Below are positions 43,047-52,713 of a stretch of 64,000 nucleotides of DNA, one piece after another. The DNA comes from Terfezia claveryi (Eukaryota > Ascomycota > Pezizomycetes > Pezizales > Pezizaceae). The stretch covers positions 1 to 64,000 of the forward strand of contig WHUX01000091.1 in assembly GCA_015179025.1 (NCBI GenBank), written 5' to 3'. The notes beneath the pieces were generated by a model. The model had not been told where the DNA came from, made no database searches, and saw nothing but the letters and a program-made list of their open reading frames with translations. The translations under genes were made by a program, and so were the position numbers. Positions within the stretch are counted from its first letter, which is position 1, and every line of letters begins with the position of its first letter.

Positions 43047-43313
43047 TGTTACGGCTGAGATTATGCAGGCATGACCGGCGGCACCCGATGGTGGGTGGCC
43101 TGAAGGCAGCCCCGCTTTCTTATATATTGGCCCACTTCTTGTATCTAGTTCTTGTTCTCTAAGACTCGAGCGAAGTTTTGTATCGCTGGGTTACTTTGAA
43201 TGAAGCTATTATTCTTCGCACATTGTGCACCCAGTTAGGCCCGAGCAAGTGATTTATCCCTATATATTGATATTCCGACAGATATCACCGTGATCGCTAG
43301 CTCGCCCCTAACA
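43047..43313 (+). repeat. outer element 3' LTR
   Basis: Intact 267-bp LTR (TGTTACGG...CCTAACA) with TATATATT at 43121-43128, followed by the target duplication TTATT. Confidence 0.92.
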
Positions 43314-43318
43314 TTATT

Positions 43319-44500
43319 CACTTATTTGAACGAAGCTCTTTGACCCCTAAAGATTTAGGATCAATGACTCGGTACTGAACAATTTTACTTTCCATATATC
43401 CAAGGGATTTTTGAAGCTTTTCACGAGAGTAGGGAGTTATATTATAGCTGAGAGCTTCTACTCGAAGGTTGTCTATCTTAAATAGAGTAGAAAGACTAGG
43501 TTATATTTCCTCAGTAATATTCTGATATTGATCTACTACCTTTTCTGGACAATATGGCCAATTCCTGATGCCTCAAATCCGCCTAGAATATTACTCTTAG
43601 TCAATGCTTGATCACAAGCAATGCAAAGACAGTCCCAAAACTCTTGCTTCCCAAATGATTGCCCAGAGTACTCATATATAAAGTCTTGAAGAGCAGTTCG
43701 ATATGCTTGTCCTAAAGGTCCAAAACAAGCTATATCAAGTGGTTGCATTAGGTGAGTAGAATGTGGTGGAAGACAATAAGGAACAATTCAGTGGTCAAGT
43801 ACATATTCAACTACTGGCCAAGCAACATGCAAGCTATACCTATCAACAATAAGCATTCACCAGGAGGAGGGAGTATTAAGTGAGTTGGAAGTGGTATTCG
43901 AGGTAGTATGTTTATCGAAGTGCTTCATAATATAGTCCAATCCTAGCTCATCATGCATATAGCTACTAGGTAATCAGCTAAATGTTGCAGGCCTTGAATC
44001 AGTACCATAAAATCTAATACAATGCACTTTATTCACCCACACAATAAATATGGAATCACGTGACCAGTTGCATTAATGGTTTCCAGCACTGAATAGAACT
44101 CACGATTGCCACCTGTTCTCCTCTACAAGGGGCTTGTGCCAACCAGACTAATCTGTTCTGGCTACTTTAGATTGTGCATTTGCTCGAACTATTGGACCAA
44201 CTGCTAGACCCATAATAATGTCCTTCTCATCGCAATTCCATAGATTCTCGGGGACGATCTTATACTACCGCATAAGGGTTCTCAAGGTGTGATACTACCT
44301 CTGCTGTTCTTCAATTGTAGCAGTAACCTTTGCTCGTGCCTTTCTAGATACTGACAATATCTAAGCTTGATACTAGAATGTCGGGAGAGGAAGCGGCGCC
44401 CCCAGTGGATGCCTGGGATAACTTGAGAGCTTCGAGCCCGTAGGATAGCAACAGCCATTGACACAAGCATTAACATAGTAACTGGGAAAAAGAAGTCGCT
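43319..44500 (-). pseudogene. Fot1-like transposase, N-terminal and catalytic part
   Basis: Reading minus from about 44250: a CDEKDIIMG block, an ultra-short insertion, then GGNREFYSVLETINATGHVI, a YGTDSRPATF block, and LIVDRYSLHVAWPVVEY, where the second catalytic Asp of DDE_1 sits. It continues HSTHLMQPLDIACFGPLGQA, FEASGIGHIV, a frameshift, and KLQKSLGYMESKI to the insertion site. Several stops (TGA, TAA, TAG) fit Trp, Gln and Arg codons with C-to-T type change. The wording is that of Fot1/pogo DDE_1 transposases. The extreme N terminus (above 44300) is poorly readable. Confidence 0.75.
44111..44159 (+). mobile_element. ultra-short insertion, 31-bp form, in the Fot1 transposase
   Basis: ACCTGTTCT (44111-44119) and ATCTGTTCT (44151-44159) match at 8 of 9. 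The 31-bp insert (44120-44150) contains a small hairpin (CAAGGGGCTTG) and ends CCAACCAGACTA. On the minus strand, deletion of insert plus one repeat joins ...KVART to GGNREF in frame. Confidence 0.9.
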
Positions 44501-44839
44501 CATCCTCCTACACCAGTCAACCATTGCTTCCTCCTCACCAGTGCTAAGTAGTTGTTGCGTTTGGCGGGCTTTAGTTCTCGGTTAGGTGATGCCCCTGCAT
44601 CTCTTTCGCAGGGTACTAGCATTTATCCCATAAGCCTTTACTATCTTTGCCTTTGATTCACTACATAGGATGCTTCCGCGCATAGTCCACGGCTCGTGCT
44701 AGCTGCTTGTCATGGAGCTGAAGCTCGAGCTGGAGCTGCTTAATCTTTTGGGACATCTTTGGTAGCATCGTTGCGGCTTACAAGTCAATAATGCCGTTGC
44801 AACGTTGAAGTGGAGATATTTGAGCGGAGCTGCATTAGG

Positions 44840-44874
44840 TAGACTATAATCGCGCTTTACGCAGTTAGGTATAG
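44840..44874. repeat. Fot1-like right TIR
   Basis: Exact inverse of 35244-35278, followed by TA (44875-44876). Confidence 0.92.
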
Positions 44875-44876
44875 TA

Positions 44877-45182
44877 ACTACCGGTAGGTATCCCTGCTTC
44901 GGATACGGGCGTTGCCGAAGAAAAAACGTTGCCATTCGGTGCTACTTTAATTGCGAACATGTCGCACTAGGAATTTACCTGGGGAAATGGAGCCGGAATT
45001 ACCACGAATTCTCTCAGACAATTTCCGTGCGAAGGTAGATTTCTTGCTAGCGCTGTGTTATTCCCCCACAACCAGACTCTCCCCTGATCTACGTCGGGGA
45101 AGGTCTAAGCTAGAGACCTGGTACTGCCATTCTATTCATTGTGTGACTGATTTGAGACGTTGACTGATTGCATATCTTTTTC
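44877..45182. other. no gene seen
   Basis: Spacer after the Fot1 element. A core copy ACAACCAGACT (45067-45077) has only a weak flanking match. Confidence 0.4.
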
Positions 45183-45362
45183 ATGACATCTTGCACAGTA
45201 ATCAATCCACGGTCATCCATCGAAATATCTTTTTCCTGCCATGCGTTATGACATCTTGCACAGTAATCAATCCATTGGTAATCCATTGAAATATCTTTTT
45301 CCTGCCGTGCGTTGATGACGTCTTGCACAGTAATCAATCCATCGGTAATCCATCGAAACACT
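45183..45362. repeat. ~66-bp tandem repeat, 2.7 units
   Basis: Units start at 45183, 45248 and 45315 (atgacatcttgcacagtaat...). The minus-strand ORF over it (45110-45514) repeats ITVQDV..ARQEKDISMD, but the unit length (65, 67) shifts frame, so coding is doubtful. Confidence 0.85.
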
Positions 45363-45516
45363 GGCTGTGTCTCGAGAACTTCTCCGTCAGCTTTGCAGGT
45401 ACTAAGAATTTTCTCTCGCTTCGACTCACCAGGACGGGTAGATAAAGTATGTAGGGAAGAATTCCGATTTGCCTGCTGTTCTCGCTTGTGGCTTGGCTCT
45501 GGTACCAAGAACATGT

Positions 45517-45545
45517 GCCGGTCCCAACCAGACTAGCCGGTCCCA
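45517..45545 (+). mobile_element. ultra-short insertion, 9-10-bp perfect duplication
   Basis: GCCGGTCCCA occurs at 45517-45526 and exactly again at 45536-45545, flanking ACCAGACTA (or AACCAGACTA with a 9-bp repeat). It is one of the shortest copies. Confidence 0.85.
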
Positions 45546-46076
45546 GGCAGGCGACATCAGAACCAGGCTATCTTACTCTACATACACTACACTACTTACA
45601 TACTGTACGGTACATACGGTACATACTTACATTGCAGGTGCCGTTGTTCGCTCTAGTACAATATGGGTGCTATCGTCGTCCGTCGGTTGTTGGCTTCCCC
45701 AGGCCCCATTGCCGCCGCTGCCAATAATGTCAGCAGAGACCCTGGGCTTCTAAAAGTTCTGTTAGTTCCGAAGTTTCCTGCTTCGGTAACTGAAGCTCCG
45801 GCGATACCAATGGTCCTAGCCCACGGAAAAGACGGTATGGCATGGCCCACGGTAGAGTTGAGGACATACTTAAGTCATTATACCCGCTTCAAGGAACAAT
45901 TGCTTTCCCATTATTCTTGATTCCAAGAAACATATCATACCCAACCAGCCTATATCATACGTAGGACCTCCGTCAGTCGTATGACAAAGCTTGGAATATA
46001 CACTGCAGCTTAGAGTCTTAATCAGGTTTCACTTCTCCTCGACTGTTTACTCTTCTTAGGGTCAGGACACTTCAGA
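45546..46076. other. upstream of the MFS gene
   Basis: An 85-codon ORF at 45663-45920 (MGAIVVRRLL...) has no recognised family and no homologous context, so it is not called. Sequence from about 45950 is the MFS promoter region. Confidence 0.4.
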
Positions 46077-47943
46077 ATGAATACCACCAACAGTGGTACC
46101 CTGGGCACTACGCTCGCCCCTTCCATATCAAACTCGTCACAAAGTTCCTCATCGGTATTCAGTGGGGAGCAGGGGCTACACTATGTCGACCTAGAAGCAC
46201 GACCACAGGCTTCTAAGCCAGCTCGAAGAGGCTCCCAAGCTTCTCGTATGACAGAGAAGGAGATATATCCAGATATGTCGGAGGAGGAGCGGAATATCCG
46301 GAGGGAAAAGACTTTGGATGAGCTAAAGAGGGTTTATTCGGAACGGACCGGGAGGGAAGGGGAATTAGGTGCCATTGATGATGGTGCCGATCTGGCAGCA
46401 GTCGACCCTGAGCTAGTTACATGGTGAGTCAACTGCTATCACACTCAATCAATGAACAAAGTTTTAATGATTAGTTCTAAACAGGGATGGTCCTGATGAT
46501 CCAGCAAACCCAAGGAACTTCCTCAACAGCCTAAAGTGGAAGATCACCATGATTACATCTATGTACACATTCATCACACCTTTTGCATCTAGTATCGCGG
46601 CTCCAGCAGCACTTGCGTACAATAAGGAATTTGGGGTCACCGATGCCACTATCTCCAGCATGACTGTATCCATATTCCTGTTGGGTTTTGCCATTGGTCC
46701 ACTTTTCTTCGCCCCACTGTCGGAAATGTATGGCCGAATGATTATCATGCATTTGTCTACTTTTGTCTTCTTCATCTTTACCATCGGTTGTGCAGTCTCT
46801 CAGACATCCACTCAGATGATTGTCCTCCGGTTGCTCTCTGGTCTTTCAGGGTCTGCGCCTCTCGCTCTCGGTGCAGGCATTCTATCCGATGTCTGGGCTC
46901 CCATGGAGCTTGCTCGTGCATCCGCAATCTACGCCCTTGGTCCCCTCATCGGGCCTATTACTGCTCCAATCATTGCCGGTTTCATTGTCCAGAACTTGCA
47001 GTGGCGATGGGTCTTCTGGAGCCTCACCATCCTCATTGGAGTGACGATGGTAACTGGTTTCATCTTTTATCGCACTGAGACATATGCCATTGTTCTTCTC
47101 AACCGGAAGGCAAAGGGGCTTCGAGCCGAAACTGGGAACCCACATTTGCACACCGTTTTCGAGACTACCAAGGATACCCGCACTATCTTCCAGGTTTCCA
47201 TTTTTCGTCCCTTCAAGCTCTTGGTTATGAACCCAGTGCTCCTGATGCTCGGGCTCTTCATGGCTTTTGTTTATGGTTTCCTCTATCTCATGTTTGTCAC
47301 CTTCCCAACTCTCTTCCAGGGAGTTTATCACGAAAAGCCAGGTATTGCCGGTCTCAACTATCTTGGTTGCGGAGTTGGTTTCCTCATTGGTCTTGGTGCT
47401 TGGACTCCTTTCATGCAGTATTTCTTCAAGCGCCTTACTGTTGCCAACGGTGGTGTTTCCAAGCCCGAGTTTCGGCTTCCGGTTATCTTTTTCGGAGGTA
47501 TCCTTGTCCCCACTGGTCTCTTTTGGTACGGATGGTCGGCGGAGAATCACCTCCACTGGGTAATGCCTGTCATTGGTGCCGCTATCTTTTGTTGCGGCAT
47601 GATTTCGGTCTTCACTGCTGTCCAGACTTACCTCATTGATATGTCTCCACGATATGCCGCTTCTGCTGTCTCCGCTGCAACCGTCTTCCGTTCGTTCTTC
47701 GGTTTTGCCTTCCCATTGTTCGGTGGGCAATTGTATGATAAGCTTGGATACGGATGGGGAAATAGCTTGTTGGCATTCATAGCAATCCCGTTGGGCTTGA
47801 TCTTTCCATTGGTAATTTACAAATTTGGTGAGGGATGGAGAATTGCTGCAGAAGCTAGGTTGGGTAGGAGTGAGGCAAAGGTTGTCGCAGCCGGGGAAGC
47901 AAGGTTGGCGAGAAACGCGGGGAAACAGGGTCTGCCAAAGTAG
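46077..47943 (+). CDS. MFS drug:H+ antiporter (DHA1) family transporter
   Basis: The model joins 46077-46423 and 46485-47943 (61-bp intron GTGAGT..ACAG), giving 601 aa. Residues 1-~125 are a cytosolic Ser-rich, then acidic/basic tail ending ...WDGPDDPANPRNF, the usual lead-in of fungal DHA1 exporters. Twelve hydrophobic segments follow. The loop 2-3 motif A is present as GPLFFAPLSEMYGRMII. The motif-C-like stretch YALGPLIGPITAPIIAGFI is in TM5, followed by WRWVFWSL. The end is basic, with Ala/Lys. Length and motifs match FLR1/CYHR-type plasma-membrane multidrug exporters. The substrate is not deducible. Nothing around it suggests a metabolite cluster. Confidence 0.9.
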
Positions 47944-49573
47944 ATCATCTACTATCTAGTGTTTTTCCCCGCTGCAATTTTCTTTTCGGCAATATTATAC
48001 CCTTCTAATGTTTGAATGTTTTTGTCTATGGGTCTTTTATATGTACATTTCTTTACAAAACTCTTCACACCATACCCGCTCGACATCCATACATCGGCGT
48101 TTATCAAAAGATTGTTCATCATATTTGCTGATATCTTTGTTATCTGGTCTGTCTGGCTTTCTTGTTTACATTATGACATAATATTATTTCGACTTTTTTC
48201 TTACTGGGCTACGGTTTCTCTCAGCTTAATCTGTCAGGTTTTTGGTTTTCACTAATTGAGCAGTTGGGTCTTTAACATGGATGGATGGGGAATGTAATTA
48301 GCTTCTTAGGGATGAGAGCTCGACATAAGAGGACATACTGTGGATAAACTAGAGAAAAAAAATGAATAAAAAAAAAGAAATATAAATATAAGCATTTTTC
48401 ACTGTTCGATTTCTCCACTTGTGTATCCGTATATGGTGAGAACTTAAGAATTCAATTTATCAATGTGACTTGACGTTAGTGCGTGCTGGTTCTTAATTTT
48501 GCCTACATGATGTACGCAGGTGTAGAACAAAAGTCATTTCCCCTTCCTTCTTTGGAAACCTTGCATATGCTTAAATATGCACATATGTATATGCACGAAT
48601 GCAAACTATCATGCGCAGTATGTAGCGGCATCAGATTTTGCAGTTATGATATTTGATATTTTTTATTTTTATTTTTATTTTTATTTTTCATAAATCTTTG
48701 TTATGCCTTCTAGTTGGATCTCGAACTGTGTTTCTTCTTGCTGTGTTTCCTTCAGCTTGGATAAAATTATAAATATCCACCCCAATGAAAAGTTTGAAGT
48801 AGGGTCTGCGATACCAGCGCAGATATTTTTTGGGGGGTAAATGTTGATATCTGATTAGGGAGAGAGATTAGTCAGGTTGTGCATGACTTAGGGGATTGTC
48901 GAATTTGTAATTTGGAGCTTTTGTAGAATTCGTTGCGCAGATATGCTTTTTTTTTTTTTTTTCTTGAAGGATCTGGGGTGACATGCGAAAATTAATAATG
49001 ACCGCTGAGGAAGGGAACCTCACTACGTCAAAAGTTAAGACGTTCCCATCTGCGATCAAATATTCGACATATATACTTTATGTTCTGGGCCGCTCACCCT
49101 CTGTGCCGGTCGCGGGCAATTGATATAATTCCTCAATTTGGTGAATGTGAATTGTGCTACACTCAAAAAAACACCCTATGAAGTCATTTTTGACCACCCC
49201 ATCCACATCACATACCCTTCCTGTTGATTAGTGGGAGATGGCAGACATTGAACAAGGGGAATTCCGGACAAATTACCCCAAGCCCTTCAAATGATGAAGT
49301 ACATGTTTGTGTATAACAACTCATCACCTTCATCTCTGATGATGAATGGAATGGAGACGAGGATACTGAGTTTATTGCTAGTGTAGAAATCTGTAACATT
49401 TCCTACGCAATGCGTATTTGAAAATTAGTTTCTTATCTATGGGGATTCTAATAGATGGGGCCTTATGGTTTAGGCTATATAGACCATCTTGTACTGAATA
49501 TCGATGTGCTATGTGGAATTCAGTGAAGTTCGGAATAATCATCATTATAATACAACTTGTTGCACGATTTATC

Positions 49574-49615
49574 CTATAAGTAAGAAAAAATCCCAGCTAT
49601 TTCTTACTTATAGGA
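49574..49615. repeat. 14-bp inverted repeat
   Basis: CCTATAAGTAAGAA and its exact inverse TTCTTACTTATAGG are separated by about 14 bases, a perfect hairpin. It is not next to a recognised gene, so it is not called a terminator. Confidence 0.6.
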
Positions 49616-50805
49616 TCCAGGTAAGGTGCAAAACAGTACTTTCTTAATCGCAGGTACTTCGTTTTCGTTTCAGGTGTTTGCAAAAACATCTACTCTAATT
49701 GTTATTGCCGATACTTTAAGAATAATCTGAAATTCTCAATTTATAGACATACGAAAGTGTTAACAGATGTATTAACCTCTCAACTCTGGCTGAACCAAAT
49801 TGGAATATTAGATGGAAGTCTAATCGATTGGGAAATACATGAATCTATTGTAGTCGCTGAGATAGCTCTAGCTAGGTATACCGTTGTCAATTCTTTTTTT
49901 TGGGGGGGTAAATTAGTACTCGTAAACCTTTATCAATACAAGTGCATTATATACCAAACTGAGTAATTATCTAAATTGCTCGTGAGCTGCACAGTAGGTA
50001 TGCCGCCCGCGGGCGGCCCAGAACATATATGATATAGAATTGTTTTGCTATTTTAGAAGTTTGAGATTACTCATCTATGACAATCCCAGGTTTGTTTCTA
50101 GGCTAAGTAAAATATTCTCTAGCTCTAATATAGGGAGGGGTGAACGGCTTTATGCAAAGATTGCAAGTAAGATCTATATACCTACTTATGTGTTGCTTGG
50201 TATTATGCGTATTTGGTGGTCATGAAGGTAGTGGGGGCTAGTGGGGAATTAACTATTGACTGGTTGTTACCCTCAATTCAGGGTAATCCACCACAGAAAC
50301 AGCACTGTAAACTCACTGCCGTCGCTCCTGCGTGAGGACAAGGGGGAAGCTGTTATCACTAGGTCATGGACTTGAGGGTGAAGGCCAGTGGTAAGCAGCG
50401 TGCAAGCGCCTCCGGTAGTATTGTAACTTTGAGAAGGTATTAGAGGTTACTGGGGGAAGTTTTTCTCGAGCAGGTTGGGGACAGTGCTTACTTAGTATGG
50501 AGAAGATTGGCTCTTGTTCATAAGATGACCATTGTGGAGGGAATTAGGTTACAAGTGATAACACTGTACAGGAGCTCATGCACGTATAGGGGAAATATAC
50601 ATATATATAACAAAAATGACTGTTAAGGAGGGGAGGGGGGGGTGATCATGTGTACGATAACTAAATAACCCCAAAAATCAATGTGTTGCACAGTTATATA
50701 GACATACCCGCAAGAATGAGTACTAGACTAAACAATTCGACAAACCACATTGGACAAACCACATGGACAAACAACATCGACAAACCACACCGATACACCA
50801 CACCG

Positions 50806-50855
50806 ATAAACCACACACACACACACATACACACAAACATACATACATACACATC
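50806..50855. repeat. (CA)n/(CATA)n microsatellite
   Basis: ccacacacacacacacat... then acatacatacatac, 50 bp. It makes His/Thr repeats in an upstream reading frame of the 50922 ORF, which is not taken as coding. Confidence 0.85.
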
Positions 50856-50921
50856 ACGAGCTTTCTGACCGCACACATAGATATCAGCTCAGCAACGAAC
50901 TTTATAACTAACCAGTTCAAG

Positions 50922-51338
50922 ATGAACTCTCGTGCAACTTCGACTGTCCACTACAAAACCCCACCTAGGCCTCCTGTGAGTACCTTCGCACCTCTAACGA
51001 GAAGCCACTTCCCCCCCTCCCCCGCCCTCCCCCCCAATACGTGTAAAGCTGCTCATAAATCCTATTCAAACACCCCCTACTTCGAGCCACAGGCTGTAGC
51101 CACCAAAAAGCACCTTCGTTCAATAATATTCTATTTCCCCCCTTTCATCGAAGCCGGAAACTCATCTACAACTACCACCACAAACAAAACTTTCCGCTCA
51201 TTCACAGGAGGGAGGCAACTTATTCCACTTGTACTCCCAGAGCTGGTAGGCCCCAAAGCAGTTACAGCAAACCAAGCTAGCGCTTTAAGACAGTTTGTAA
51301 AATGGACTAGCGCACTAGGTAAAGGGAACGGACGATGA
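50922..51338 (+). CDS. small hypothetical ORF, doubtful
   Basis: ATG 50922 opens 138 codons: MNSRATSTVHYKTPPRPP, then Pro/Ser-rich stretches, a TTTTTNKTF run and a C-terminal basic helix (ALRQFVKWTSALGKGNGR). A GTGAGT sits after codon 19, so a spliced form is possible. The frame continues upstream through a microsatellite, which I exclude. No family is recognised. Confidence 0.3.
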   Translation: MNSRATSTVHYKTPPRPPVSTFAPLTRSHFPPSPALPPNTCKAAHKSYSNTPYFEPQAVATKKHLRSIIFYFPPFIEAGNSSTTTTTNKTFRSFTGGRQLIPLVLPELVGPKAVTANQASALRQFVKWTSALGKGNGR

Positions 51339-52713
51339 TGCGGATTCATCTAGTTTTTTTTGCTTTGGAAATATGGTTGGTGGGGGTAACACCAATGGCG
51401 AAACTAAAAAAATTAAATAAAAATAAAAATATAAAACACCTGCTTAAATAATATCGAAAAGATCCGAGTAAGTCTTCTCACCTATCACGACCAACACGAA
51501 ACAACCACTGATACAATTGGCTTTATTTTAGGTATCACTTAATCCGGAATTGCAAAATGGAGTCCTCCCTGCGAGGGGGGTAGGGGAGGAGCGTGTGGCA
51601 GACGACGATAAATTCATTTAGCACTCTTATCTACATTACCCTGATAGGCAATATCGAACTACGAGAATCACTTTAATTGTTTATGCGAACGGAGGGAGAA
51701 ATAGTATTTGGTTATCAGTCATGACTAATACCCCAGTTCCTATTAGTGGAGACCCCTCGGAGGGATGATATGGCATTTCTAGAGTACGGGGCTGTAGGAA
51801 GCAAGTGCTGCATAAGTTAATCCCGGCGGGCAATGTAGTTGGATTGATAAGTATAATTGTTTATCCAAGACGGTTCCCTTGTCCTGTTGATGCATGTCCA
51901 GGTTCTAAAAGCCAATAACCGACGTCATCTGCGAAAACTACTACTAGGAGTCCAACCCAGCTAAGGGAAGCACAAGAGGGCAGCACGGATACACAGGCTA
52001 TAGCCCACCGCCTTTGGAAGTTTTCACGAAAAATATGAGAAAAATCAAGTAATTAAGTTATGTAACCAGAACTACAGCCCCATCCAACCTCCACTTGCAG
52101 AACACAGCCACGGTCGAAATACCCAAAATTTCGTATGCAAGAACAAATGCCCTCCACTTCCCCCCCTGGCTACTAGACAAAGAAATAAGAATAAAAAATC
52201 CGGAATCTGGGAAATGACACCCAACTATATTCCATACAAGGAAAACACAGTACACCTTACTAAAGTGAAAAATCAACCAAAGGGATGAAAAAGATAAAAT
52301 AAAAACGCAATCCTGATGCATATAATCCGCCCCACCTTCCCTCGGTGGCATGAGAAAATGCAAGGAACAGAAAAGTAAATAGATGAAAGTAAATAATACC
52401 CACTAAAATTGTGCTCATGAGATGTTATATGATATCATAGGCCTGAGCAAGGAAAGGCAAAACAAGAAGGCGACAAATGAGAGGATATCGGGTGGTACAG
52501 GAAAGACTCGACAATGAGATAAGGGACTTATTGTGACGTGTAAAAGAAATAGATTCAGCGCAAAAGACAAAGGACGAAAGCACAAGCAGAGAAAAGCACA
52601 AAAGAAATGTTGGTCGTGTGTACGTGTCGTAGTCTAGTTCGGTGATAGTAAAACAAGTCGACGAAAACTCCCAATTCCGCAAAACTGACCACAAACAATA
52701 CCTCAAGGAGATT
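51339..52713. other. no gene seen
   Basis: Includes the 3' UTR side of the kinase gene. ORFs at 52058-52363 and 52425-52706 (minus) lack features. Confidence 0.5.

Larger units (their letters stand above)
35667..43313 (+). mobile_element. composite Ty3/gypsy LTR retrotransposon (chimera of two elements)
   Basis: The unit starts TGTTACGG and ends CCTAACA and is flanked by one 5-bp duplication TTATT (35662-35666, 43314-43318), so it integrated as a single DNA. The outer element is small and non-coding: 267-bp LTR at 43047-43313 and interior 42013-43046. Its 5' LTR is split. Bases 1-203 lie at 35667-35869 and bases 115-267 at 41860-42012, so 89 bp (35781-35869 = 41860-41948) are present twice. 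Between them lies a complete but circularly permuted chromodomain gypsy element (35870-41859). The duplicated 89 bp begins about 35 bp after the outer LTR's TATA box (43121-43128) and plausibly equals its R region. Confidence 0.85.
35244..44874 (-). mobile_element. Fot1/pogo-type Tc1/mariner transposon, split by a nested retrotransposon
   Basis: A 35-bp inverted repeat begins CTATACCTAACTGCGTAAAG at 35244 and reads in reverse at 44840-44874. TA target duplications lie immediately outside (35242-35243, 44875-44876). Without the 7.65-kb insertion the element would be about 1.98 kb, the usual Fot1 size. It encodes a DDE_1-type transposase on the minus strand. The 31-bp ultra-short insertion at 44120-44150 lies in its coding region. 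It is not coding-competent. Confidence 0.9.
47944..50921. other. long gene-poor stretch
   Basis: No conserved coding text. It contains a (TTTTTA)n run near 48658-48690, a T-run at 48951-48962, and an inverted repeat near 49574-49615 (cctataagtaagaa / ttcttacttatagg). ORFs on both strands are short and featureless. Confidence 0.55.

Noticed and set aside
45110..45514. 134-codon minus ORF as a gene
   Set aside because: It is mostly a ~66-bp tandem repeat whose unit length is not constant or a multiple of three.
45663..45920. 85-codon ORF upstream of the MFS gene
   Set aside because: No recognised family, no intron or conserved context; left uncalled.
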